Source: Branchipolynoe longqiensis (lineage: Eukaryota; Annelida; Polychaeta; Phyllodocida; Polynoidae). From it: DNA of 64,000 bases. Below, piece by piece: positions 54,088-63,671 of this stretch (the first letter of the stretch is position 1; every line of letters begins with the position of its first letter). Where the stretch lies: positions 8,976,963-9,040,962 of the forward strand of contig CM059194.1 of assembly GCA_030323885.1 (NCBI GenBank). Reading direction: 5' to 3'. The position numbers and the translations under genes are program-made. Below the pieces are notes generated by a model. It was not told the DNA's origin, searched no databases, and saw only the letters and a list, made by a program, of their open reading frames with translations.

Positions 54088-54373
54088 GATGGTACCAGCA
54101 CAAATGTGACGTCATCGCTCCTACATAGGTGTCAACCCCCAAGAATGAAAACAGTAGTCTAAGATTGTGAAAACCATATAATTCTCCACGAAACCATAAA
54201 TTAAACATAACTGCTAGTCCTTACAGTAATTTGCGATTTCAACAATTATGTATGCTTATCAAATTCTGTATTTGCATTCTAACCCTAACCCTAACTCTAA
54301 CCCTAAATTGAGAGTTCAAATCCACTGAAATCTGTCTGGTTTGCTCGCCTACGGCCGAAGTTGTAATTTTACG
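54088..54373. other. Unique DNA with a short telomere-like tract
   Basis: 54281-54305 reads CTAACCCTAACCCTAACTC then TAACCCTAA, four TTAGGG-type units with one variant. Nothing else. Confidence 0.6.
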
Positions 54374-54913
54374 TGTAAAACCGTAGTCTTTACAGCCAGA
54401 ACGTAGTGAAAGGCTAAGGCTCGAATCTGTAGGTGTGTAGGCAGGCTATGGTGAAATTAATACAGACAAAGTGAAAGGAAGAGTATAACGGGTAAAAAAG
54501 AAGAGAGAGTCCAGCCCTCAGGTTTATTATTTACATGGTTACATGGGTTCATTGTAGAGTATCACCCCACCCCTTTCCCCCAATGGGAAACAACCATTCT
54601 TGGCCCTACCAATAGGGATCCAGCATTCCTGGTCCCCATGGATACCAGTGGTCTGCCCACCACCACAAGCTGTATGGCCCCATGGCCACCACCACCCTTG
54701 ACCTTTGAGTGTGGTGATCCCTATCCCAGCAGAGGGGGCAGGTCCTGAGTGCACTCACACCCAGACCTGCCAGCACCACGATGTCTATTTACATCCTACT
54801 CAGCCGCCACCAACCCATACATATATATACACATACATGCCCCTGATCACGTACACCGATCAGTAATAGAACATTTGCATTCCCCCCTATGCCGAATATG
54901 GGAATATTTTACA
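54374..54913 (-). mobile_element. LTR-like repeat, minus copy
   Basis: Inverse of 31331-32090 without the MITE. On the minus strand it begins TGTAAAATATTCCC (54913) and ends GGTTTTACA (54374), with AATAATAAACC inside. The flanking five bases do not match, so LTR status is not proven. Confidence 0.5.
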
Positions 54914-55999
54914 GCATGTTAGCAGGCGGCATTGTCCTTATCTGACACCATGTGAAAGTATGACGTCTGAAGACTTTGACTAGTGGATACTGAATGCTTT
55001 ATTCACTGTCCAGGGGCCTGAACTGCCAGCACCCTGTACCTGTGACGTCATCTCATTTACATACTCCTTTGTTCTCCACTCATGCCTGGATGTCGCTTAC
55101 CCATATATTACAGACCGCACCCCAACCTCCAGTAACCCATTCAAGAAAGGAGCATATCAAAAGGACTGTTACAGGAGCAATATCGGAAATAAGAACAATA
55201 AAAGACAGGAGCATTACATACATAATAATATTTGTATAATTACTTTATCCCTCACATAATTGCCACATGCGACGTACACTCCCATATTTCCACATTTATC
55301 AAATCTGTTTTCCTTATTTGGTGAAACAATAAAAGTGATAGGAATATTAATTAATTTTAGCTGTCTAAAAGCTCATTTGATACAATTTGGTGAGAAGTAA
55401 CCATATTATTTATCTATTACGTAAGTGAGAAGACAATACAATTAGTTTGGTTGAGCTATCTCTGGCTGGACCCTCCTTAAAAGGCCCCTCCGCTTTATTA
55501 AAGTCAAAATTCTGCGTGAGTGAGGCAGATAGGAGGGGGACCACGCGCGCACGTGACCCTCCTGAGTCGGTAGCCCCCGTATTGGGGGCATTGAGCTGGT
55601 AGCCAAGGTGCTCCAGCCCAGACCAGTGCCCAGTAGACAAACAAGCCGTTGTTAACATAGGCCCAAACACACTAATCGGCCCAACACACAATAACATCAC
55701 TCAGTCATATATTGGCTTAATGGGTGGCTCGCGGGCACCACCTATAATATTCATTAACCAGTGCTCAGATAGCACCACAGGACATATACAGGTTAATAGC
55801 AGACAAGCAATGCAGGTAGACTCCATTCCATTAGCATAACAAGTTATACAGCACATAATATACATCACTCACTGGCTTCATATGTACACTGAGACATTGC
55901 ATTGGATGGAAAACCTCTTCATATTTCAATGAAGCCATCCCTCCGCCTGTCCTGGTCTCTCCGGATCGTATCGGGCAGGTAGTATCTGTCAACACACAA
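54914..55999. other. Nothing recognised except the 54940-55010 repeat
   Basis: 54948-55008 matches 8089-8145. The rest is AT-rich with no conserved frame. Confidence 0.4.
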
Positions 56000-56125
56000 A
56001 GAGTTTGTTAAACGACGCCTCTAGAGCATATTGATTTTTATCATCGGCTATTGGACATCAAACATATGGTCATTCTGACATATTTCTTTGGGGGAAACCC
56101 GCTACCGCCACATAGGTCAACACAC
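56000..56125 (-). mobile_element. Molluscan-type SINE 3' fragment, inverted
   Basis: GTTAAACGACGCCTCTAGAG, TTTTTATCATCGGCTATTGG and GAAACCCGCTACCGCCACAT are the reverse complement of the 27554-27718 type. Confidence 0.7.
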
Positions 56126-56515
56126 AATGAGTGGACACAGGTCTGAATATGTATGTACATATTATATATATTATATATATGTATAATAATTCTTCTGTTA
56201 AGATAGTGGAGACAAGTAGTGCAGTATGAGTTGGGAGTAACAAGACCACAACTCCGTTATTTAAAAAAGAAACTTCTTAGCGTGTGACATGTCGCTCCCT
56301 GCACAAGGGGGGGGGAGGTGAGGTGCCTGCTGGTACCCGCCCCTCCCCCACCCCGCCAGAAGGGGGGGGGGGGGGGCAGAAAGGACCACTACAGAGCTTA
56401 TTACATGCTATAAAGGGTTTATCACTATCCATACATATCGGGGGGAGGGCACTTTTGGTTTTCTCATCGGGTGTTATGATTCTGGTCATCTGAAGAAACT
56501 GTCGAAATGGGAGTA
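56126..56515. other. Simple AT tract and G-runs
   Basis: ATTATATATA at 56160-56185. G runs at 56308-56318 and 56361-56377 inside a near-palindrome (GGTGCCTGCTGGTACC). Confidence 0.5.
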
Positions 56516-56519
56516 TGAT

Positions 56520-56702
56520 ATTGTCGTGGGGGTGATGAAAATGGGAAATATTGTGCCTAGAGCGGGACTCGAACCCACATCTCTTTGCATTCCGGGCCAG
56601 TGTGCTAACCATTACACCACCTAGGCTCCCTGATATCAACACACTACCCATGCCTACCTGTCTATGTGGTCACTTGCCTGAGAGGTCAGTGCACACTACT
56701 AC
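56520..56702 (-). mobile_element. GGAGCC-family SINE, minus copy
   Basis: Reverse of the 18676 unit: leader (CAGTGCACACTACTACAAT), head ending CCTAGGCTCC, box B GCGGGACTCGAACCCAC, cut shortly after the head. Confidence 0.75.
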
Positions 56703-56869
56703 AATATCATAGAAACGAAGATAAGAGCGGAGACTTGAGATGGGATTATCTCTGCAGTCGACCAGCCGTCACAGCATAGACCACTACTCACGCCATTTTC
56801 ATCGTCTCCAGGAACGATCAGGGAGGCCGATTGGTGGTCGACTGTAGCCGTCCAAGGGGGGAATCTAAA

Positions 56870-57072
56870 AACGCGTGACCGGGACCATGACCCGACATCC
56901 CACTCAGTCACATTATCCTGACACTGACCTAACCAGTCCTTGCCATATCCTATTAATGCCGAGTGCCAGGTAGATAGCGACAAGTATCAATTTTATTATA
57001 AGACATTGGTTTGACTCAGATATGATTCGATGGGAAGCCTGCGCTCTATCGATTCGGCCACCGGATCCGGTT
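56870..57072 (-). mobile_element. Main SINE, minus copy at the TLR 3' end
   Basis: Head CCGGATCCGGTGGCCGAATC (reverse, near 57072), body to GGGTCATGGTCCCGGTC; 3' part missing. It supplies the last codons of the TLR reading frame. Confidence 0.8.
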
Positions 57073-57274
57073 TGAACATAGCACATTCTGCTGTTGAACT
57101 GTGGTTGTCACTTGACCAGCGGACGTACCTCAGCTTGTGCCAGAAGTTGTGGTCGGTGAAGTAGAGGCAGGCATTCGTCTGCATGTACAGTCGCAGGTCG
57201 GCCTGGTTGATGTGTTCACGTAGCGACCTGTTCATCAGCACAACGATCAGCAGCAGGCGCCGGCTAGTCACCAC
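56996..57274 (-). CDS. Toll-like receptor, last exon (TIR box 3 and tail)
   Basis: Minus strand, after GTTTACCAG (3' splice site, exon from 57274, phase 0). It reads VVTSRRLLLIVVLMNRSLRE, with strand E hydrophobics, then a region with NFWHKLRYVRW, matching TIR box 3 (FW) and the last helix. Native-looking sequence ends near residue 69; the next codons (DPVAESIERRLPIE onward, to the stop at 56996) are the head of an inverted SINE. The TIR fold is complete before that point. Either the SINE now encodes the C-terminus, or a further exon outside the SINE is used. Confidence 0.75.
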   Translation of the reverse strand: MVTSRRLLLIVVLMNRSLREHINQADLRLYMQTNACLYFTDHNFWHKLRYVRWSSDNHSSTAECAMFKPDPVAESIERRLPIESYLSQTNVL

Positions 57275-58180
57275 CTGGTAAACAGATAATCAGAAGCATC
57301 AACGCAGAGACTGGCTAGGCACCACCTGGGAAACAGCCAATCAGAAGCATCAACACAGACACCGGCTAGGCACCACCTGGGAAACAGCCAATCAGAAGAA
57401 TCAACACGGGCACCGGCTAGGCACCACCTGGGAAACAGCCAATCAGAAGCATCAACACAGACACTGGCTAGGCACCACCTGGGAAACAGCCAATCAGAAG
57501 CATCAACACAGACACCAGCCACTCACCACCTGGGAAACAGCCAATCAGAAGCATCAACACAGGCACCAGCCACTCACCACCTGGGAAACATCCAATCAGA
57601 AGCATCAAGATGACACTGGCTAGTCACAATCTGGGAAATAGCCAATCAGAAGCATCAACACTGACACTGTCTAGGCACCACCTGAGAAACAGCCAATCAG
57701 AAGCATCAACACAGACACCAGCCACTCACCACCTGGGAACCAGTCAATCAGAAGCATCAACACAGACACTGGCTAGTCACCATCTGGGGAAACAGCCAAT
57801 CAGAAGCATCAACACAGACACCAGCCACTCACCACCTGGGAAACAGCCAATCAGAAGCATCAACACAGACACTGGCTAGTAACTACCTGGGAAACAGCCA
57901 ATCAGAAGCATCAACACAGACACCGGCTAGTCACCACATGGGAAACAGACAATCAGAAGCATCAACACACACTGGCTAGTCACCACCTGGGAAACAGCCA
58001 ATCAGAGGCGTCAACACAGACACTGGCCAATCACCACCTGGGAACCAGCCAATCAAAAGCATCAACACAGACACTGGCTAGTCACTACCTGGGAACCAGC
58101 CAATCAGAAGCATCAACATGGACACCGCCTAGTCACCATCTGGGAACCAGCCAATCAGAAGCATCAACACAGAAAGGTTG
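57262..58180. repeat. 51-bp minisatellite containing the TLR 3' splice site
   Basis: About 18 units of CACCACCTGGGAAACAGCCA, ATCAGAAGCATCAACACAGA, CACTGGCTAGT. On the minus strand each reads TTTCCCAG/GTGGTGACTAGCC, that is, the acceptor plus the first bases of the last exon. The real exon boundary (57275/57274) is the leftmost unit. Confidence 0.95.
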
Positions 58181-58664
58181 CTGGCATGGATGAAGACATT
58201 AGAAAAGGGTGACTTACACTCCTTTATTGGGAACAGAGCTCATGGTGACGATGATATATGTGACGGTATTTTTATGTCTACAGAGTCCACAAATTCTTTT
58301 GAAACTGAGTTAAACAGGGTTAAATTTTACATCATGCGCTCACACAATTTCTGTTGACTCACAGCAGAAATCTTTCATTATTGAAACAAACCTATGTATG
58401 TATGTTTAATTATTTCATATACACAAATGATTGTAGCATAATATGGTTGGCAGATCAATGATCCAGCAAGGACAAAAATTACTTTTATCGCCTAATAAAA
58501 TGTCCTTTATCACACAAAAAAAGATAATGAAATTTATATCCACACACATGATCCCTGAATTTATTCTCCCAATGTTGTATACACAAAAAGTATATAAGGA
58601 AGACATTTAAAAGAATTGAATGACAAATAAAACATTGTGAAGGAAACTGAAGCCAGCTCCTTAC
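58181..58664 (-). other. Rest of TLR intron 2
   Basis: AT-rich. The 5' splice site is CACGAG/GTAAGG at 58665/58664. No element recognised. Confidence 0.6.
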
Positions 58665-58817
58665 CTCGTGATGCGCCACCTGGAACTCGTACTGTGCCCA
58701 CCGGGACTGGAAGTAGTTCTGTGAGACGAGAAGCAGAGTGCGCTTACTCTGGCTCACAGATGCCACCACGGACTCAGTGAGGGATCTCGGTGACCAGTCC
58801 AGGACCTCTAAGCACAC
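58665..58817 (-). CDS. Toll-like receptor, middle exon (TIR box 2)
   Basis: Minus strand, 153 bases (51 codons, phase 0 on both sides). The acceptor is CTTCTTTACCCAG, the donor GAG/GTAAGG. It reads VCLEVLDWSPRSLTESVVAS, then VSQSKRTLLLVSQNYFQSRW and AQYEFQVAHHE. This aligns with TIR strand B, the BB loop, helix B and strand C (SxRTxxxLSxxFxxSxWxxYEF). The BB loop keeps the central Pro but has LDW in place of the usual RDF/RDW and Arg in place of Gly, which could alter adaptor binding. It joins in frame to the exon ending at 61220 (DKPYR) and the one starting at 57274. Confidence 0.85.
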
Positions 58818-59105
58818 CTGGGTAAAGAAGTGTGCAACTATTGAACGTTAGTTAGGACTCATTGATGGACAGTCAAACCTTGAAACACACCTGGGGAGAG
58901 AAGCGTGGAACTATTGAACCTCAGTTAGAACTCATTGGTGGACAGTCCAACCATGATACACGCCTGAGGAGAGAAACGTGGAACTATTGAACCTCAGTTA
59001 GAACTCATTGGTTGACAGTCCAACCTTGATACACACTTGGGGAGAAAAGCGGGCAACTATTGAACATCAGTTAGAACTTATTGGTGGCCTGACCCATTAG
59101 AAAAA
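58813..59105. repeat. 73-bp tandem repeat containing the TLR exon 2 acceptor
   Basis: Four units with exact 73-bp spacing (CACACCTG at 58813 and 58886, CACGCCTG at 58959, CACACTTG at 59032). Each continues RGGAGARAAGCGTGGAACTA then TTGAACCTCAGTTAGAACTC. On the minus strand three keep TCTCCNCAG/G; the fourth has lost its AG. Confidence 0.9.
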
Positions 59106-59985
59106 GTGTCGCCAGGCTGCGTGAAGGAAATTACCACATATAGTCTTAACCTCAGAAGCAAAATATATTCTCAATCAATTCAATTCAATTCTTTTATTTT
59201 AACTCTCTGTAAGGTATGTTTACAATAAACTTGATCATATCTACCCGCTGTTATTGAATGAATAATTTATTAAATAATGTAGATTAATATACTTGAAATC
59301 TCAAGTCGAGAGCATTCTGGGGCCGCCATCTTGTTTGTTTGTCTTCTCTACCATTTGACCAACTATACGCCAATATAGATAACCACTGCTCATTGGAACC
59401 ACTGCCTCCACAGTTAATTCCTATTTGAAGCAGTCTTTGCTCGGATTTAGACAGGGTTGTCATTCACCCGTACTCTGAGTAAGGGATGAATCTTTTATGT
59501 TGGGTGAACCACAAAAGGTGGTTTTGTGGTTTCTGGTTTGAATAACTCAGGTTTAAAGTTCCCCGGTACACCTCACCCAGAGACAAACGAATCCAGTATC
59601 AAAAGCTCCCCAGGAACACCTTTGCTTAGTTTTTCAGGTCATGCGACTGAACATGTTGGGGGAGTTTGAGGTCTGTGATGTATGAATGACATCAAGGGTG
59701 GAAACCACCAAGATGGCCACCACAGAAAGCTCTCAATTCAGCTTTTAAAGTCTATTAATCTACATGATTTAATATAGTATTCGCACATAAAGTAGCTGGT
59801 TATGACAAATAAACATTTGAACTTAATCTTTAGCATTTAGGTGGCAAATTCTGACATTTTTTTCTATAGGGTTGTCTAAACGCCTTGTCAGTGCTGCTGG
59901 ACTAACTTCAACATGACAGGAGCAACCAATTTCAGCACTCTTCCCCCACATATGAAGTTGCACAAACTGAAAACCTGCACAGCTA
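59080..59985. mobile_element. Degraded TIR family C copies in TLR intron 1
   Basis: The right-end text TTCACCCGTACTCTGAGTAA, then GATGAATCTTTTATG, is at 59462-59496. CCGCCATCTTGTTTG (59332) and AAGATGGCCACC with CTTTTAAAGTCTATTAAT (59710-59760) match family C interiors. The ends are incomplete and two copies may overlap. Confidence 0.55.
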
Positions 59986-59989
59986 TGCT

Positions 59990-61218
59990 CGGAGAACATC
60001 TGTACGAGGTATACCGGGCCCCTTAAAGAAGCACACTGCACTCATTCTATACAAGGTATACCAGGCCCCTTTAAGAAGCACACTGCACTCACCCTGTATG
60101 AGGTATACCCTGCCCCTTTAAGAAGCACACTGCACTCACTCTGTACGACGTATACCAGGCCCCTTTAGGAAGCACACTGCAATAACTCTCTATGAGGTAT
60201 ATCAAGCCCCTTTAAGAAGCACACTGCACTCACTCTGTACAACGTAGACCGGGCCCCTTTAAGAAGCACACTGCACTCACTCTGTATGATGTATACTGTG
60301 CCCCTTAAAGAAGCACACTGCACTCATTCTATACACCGTATACCAAGCCCCTTTAAGAAGCACATTGCACTCACTCTGTACGACGCATAGCGGGCCCCTT
60401 TAAGAAGCACACTGCACTCACTCTGTACGACGTATACCAAGCTCCTTTAAGAAGCACACTGCACTCACTCTGTACGAGGTATACCGGGCCCCTTTAAGAA
60501 GCACACTGCACTCACTCTGTACGAGGTATACCATGCCCCTTTAAGAAGCACACTGTACTCACTCTGTACGAGGTATACCGAGCCCCTTTAAGTAGCACAC
60601 TGCACTCACTCTGTACGAGGTATACCAAGCCCCTTTAAGAAGCACACTGCACTCACTCTGTACGAGGTATACCAAGCCCCTTTAAGAAGCACACTGCACT
60701 CACTCTGTACGAGGTATACCAAGCCCCTTTAAGAACCACACTGCACTCACTCTGTATGAGGTATACCAAGCCCCTTTAAGAACCACACTGCAGTCACTCT
60801 GTACAAGGTATACCAAGCCCCTTTAGGAAGCACACTGCACTCACTCTGTATGAGGTATACCCTGCCCCTTTAAGAAGAACATTGCACACACTCTGTACGA
60901 GGTATACCGGGCCCCTTTAAGAAGCACACTGCACTCACTCTGTATGAGGTATACCAAGCCCCCTTAAGAAGCACACTGCACTCACTCTGTACGAGCTATA
61001 CCGGGCCCTTTAAGAAGCACACTGCACTCACTCTGTACGACGTATACCAGGCCCCTTTAAGAAGCACACTGCAATAACTCTCTATGAGGTATATCAAGCC
61101 CCTTTAAGAAGCACTCTGCACTCACTCTGTATGAGGTATACCGGGCCCCTTTAAGCAGCGCACTGCACTCACTCTGTATGATATGTACCGGGCCCCTTTA
61201 AGCAGCACACTGCACTCA
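59990..61218. repeat. 47-bp minisatellite containing the TLR 5' splice site
   Basis: About 26 units of CTGTACGAGGTATACCAAGC, CCCTTTAAGAAGCACACTGC, ACTCACT. On the minus strand each reads CGTACAGA/GTGAGTGCAGTG, identical to the last exon bases and donor at 61220. The array begins right at that donor and fills half of the intron. Confidence 0.95.
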
Positions 61219-61219
61219 C

Positions 61220-62437
61220 TCTGTACGGCTTATCGCCACTTTCCAGTTCGGGAACCATCACATCGAGCACCAAGTCCGTGTCCTCCTCTGCGTGGGCAAT
61301 GAACACGTCGTACGGCCTGTGTTCGTCATGTTCGTCACCCTCCCGGCGTAGACGAACACCACAGTGACTGTAGACGAACACCATGAGCAGGACGCGGTGC
61401 TGGTACACGGCCACGACCACAGCGATCACGGAAACAAAGATGGCGGACAGCACGCCCAGCGCCACAGCCCGGCCCCGGGCGTCCGGCACCACCTTCACGC
61501 CCCGGCACACCGAGAAGTCCACGTCTACGAGGGGCCGCGGGCCCGGGCGGGGGGCCGGGCCGGGGAGAGCCGCCCGGTCACCCCCAATAAAGATATTTGT
61601 CAGCTGAATGTTGGCGCAACTGATGTTCCTCGGCTCAACAATCGCCTCAGAATGAGCCAGAATCCATTTCTGAAACGCGGGTCCAGTCCTACAGTCGCAG
61701 TCCCACGGGTTTTCATAGAGTGCGATCCTTTGGATTGATTTCAAAACTGGATCAAAAAGCATTAGATCCAAATGGGTCAGACTGTTCTTATTTAACAATA
61801 GGCTCCTCAGGGAAGTCAGATAAGAAAAACTGCCAGTTTCTATGAAGCTGATATTGTTATCTTGCAAGTCTAGTATCTGCAAAGTAGAAATATTACGGAA
61901 GGTTAACCTGTGAATTCGGTCAATCTTGTTGCCTTGCAGATTGAGCTCGGTGATCACTTTGAGGTGATTGAACGCGTCACTGTCGATATTCCTGATGTTG
62001 CTTCTGTTGATCAGCAGGTATTGTAGCCATGGGTAATTCAAACCAGCCGATGTGAGTCGAGTCAAGTTGTTGCCATCCAGTAGGACGCGGTTTGCAAGGT
62101 ACGGGCGACGCAGTGTGGGTAAGGAGGTCAGGCGGCGCCACCCACAGTTCATGACGTTCACACTGCGGTCTGCGGTGTGGAAGCACGTGCAGTGTGCCAA
62201 GCAATAGGCCATGCAGGGACAGATCGTGTCGGTGACGGTCACCTTCCGACAACAGTCGCAGTAGACGGGGCACTGCTTGGAGTAGGAGCAGACGAAGTCC
62301 GACTTGTCGCGGGTCGTGAGGAACAGTCCGCTGCGACCCAAGCGTAACGCGCAGCCCAGAAGGTCAAGGTCGGGCACGAGCGGGTGGCGCCAGTAGGTGG
62401 AGCTGTCGACACACAAGAAAGGGTCACACTTCAAGTG
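61220..62437 (-). CDS. Toll-like receptor, large exon (Cys cluster, LRRs, TM, TIR box 1)
   Basis: Minus strand. HLKCDPFLC through CPVYCDCC and CPCMAYCLAHCTC is a C-terminal LRR cap followed by an N-terminal cap, the multiple-cysteine-cluster arrangement of protostome Toll receptors. Next come five or six LRRs (for example VITELNLQGNKIDRIHRLTF, LQILDLQDNNISFIETGSF, LRSLLLNKNSLTHLDLMLF), the cap NPWDCDC, a short Pro/Arg linker, and a TM helix (VALGVLSAIFVSVIAVVVAV). TIR box 1 is RPYDVFIAHAEEDTDLV. The exon ends DKPYR with donor AGA/GTGAGT at 61220, phase 0. The upstream frame enters an inserted SINE pair at 62438, so the real 5' border is uncertain and the first LRR block is not in view. Membrane innate-immune or developmental receptor. 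Confidence 0.85.
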
Positions 62438-62949
62438 CGTCCTAGGACCAGACCGGGTGGCCGAATGGGTTGAGCATCCGTCCCCTGTTTTGGGAGATCG
62501 GGGGATCCAACCCATGGGTTCGTGGGTTCGAACTCTGGTCGAGTCAAACCAATGACTTAAAAATGTATACTTGCCGCTTCCTAGCCAGGTGCTCGGCATT
62601 ATTAGGATAGGGCAAGGACTGGTTGGCTCAGTGTCAGGATAATGTGACTGAGTGGGATATCAGGTCATGGTGCTGGTGGCCTAGTCTCCCAGTAGGGCAG
62701 CACTATAAAGTTAATGAGTGCACAATGTCACAAGTTGGAGTGATATCCCACTCAATCACATTATCCTGACACTGAGCTAACCAGTCCTTGCTCTATCCTA
62801 ATAATGCTGAGCGCCAGGCTAGGAAGCGACAAGTATACATTTTATAAGTCATTGGTTTGACTCGACCGGGAACCAAACTCGCGATCTCCTACACGCGAGG
62901 CCCGTGCTCTACCGATTCGGCCACCGCACCCATTCACAACAGGTCACCG
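62438..62949. mobile_element. Inverted pair of main SINEs inside the TLR, with 12-bp TSD
   Basis: Plus SINE at 62448-62735 (head GACCGGGTGGCCGAATGGGT, body to GTCACAAGTTGG) and minus SINE at 62736-62940 (head reverse near 62935). ACACTTCAAGTG lies at 62426-62437 and 62950-62961, the target duplication. Together they form a long hairpin-capable palindrome. Confidence 0.8.
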
Positions 62950-62961
62950 ACACTTCAAGTG

Positions 62962-63006
62962 GAATAACCAGATGATGTTCATTTCCTGCCATATTTGATG
63001 AAAGTG
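62962..63006 (-). other. Possible continuation of the TLR exon beyond the SINE pair
   Basis: If the SINEs are removed, the minus strand reads a short in-frame stretch (QEMNIIWLF) into HLKCDPF, with a possible acceptor ATATGGCAG just before. It is short and unconfirmed. Confidence 0.3.
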
Positions 63007-63316
63007 CCTTTAAAGCTGCACAATCCGATGAAAACATCAAATTTTCAAAACAAAGGCCATTATCTAGATTTTATTCTACATATCTAACTTAGATACTGGT
63101 GCGCTTATTAAGCATTTGTCACCACATAGAAGGGAAGAACACTTATGCAATTTAATAGAACCTGCCACTGCAGAAATCTATGGTGTCAGAGTTTTGGCAG
63201 CTTGCCAAAATTAATTTCGCATGGTTGCAATTTCAAAGATCTTAAAAATTAGCCATTTTAAATCAAAGTTAGAAAATGACAGAAACTCAAAACCATCGGG
63301 CTCTGCAACCTTAAAC
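63007..63316. mobile_element. MITE family A, compact copy
   Basis: TTTAAAGCTGCACAATCCGATG at the left and CATCGGGCTCTGCAACCTTAA at the right are inverted; in the middle CAACCATGCGAAATTAATTTT-type text. The cleanest short version of the family. Confidence 0.8.
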
Positions 63317-63670
63317 TAAAAGAACGTAGATTGAAATATGGTGCTTAATTTGACTTAATCCATAGCAATCAACTTTATTCATTGGTTTATAATTCTTTGG
63401 TTAACTGTATATTAAATTGACACAAATAACATATTCTATGCTAGTTCAAAGTGACTATTGTGATAATTGGCTAAGTTTGGATACATTTAATGTACAAGCA
63501 TGCAAATTAATCTATGTGTGCACACTGTACAACACGCCACTGCTACATTAACTAGGTCAGCCATGTCCTTGTCACTAGGCAACAACACCCAAAAGAAATA
63601 ATTAACGCGCACACAAGTATCTAAGTTGTATAAGTAGGAGTAAATCTGGGTAAGTGCTTGGGTTTTGACA
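63317..63670. other. Nothing recognised
   Basis: AT-rich DNA. 63440-63480 resembles diverged MITE A interior (GCATGCAAATTAATCT). No coding support. Confidence 0.35.
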
Positions 63671-63671
63671 A

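Noticed and set aside
54281..54308. Possible telomere end
   Set aside because: Only about four TTAGGG-type units, inside ordinary sequence; at most an interstitial scrap.
57268..57522. ORF with CVDASDWLFPRW repeats on the minus strand
   Set aside because: Translation of the 51-bp minisatellite, no independent support.
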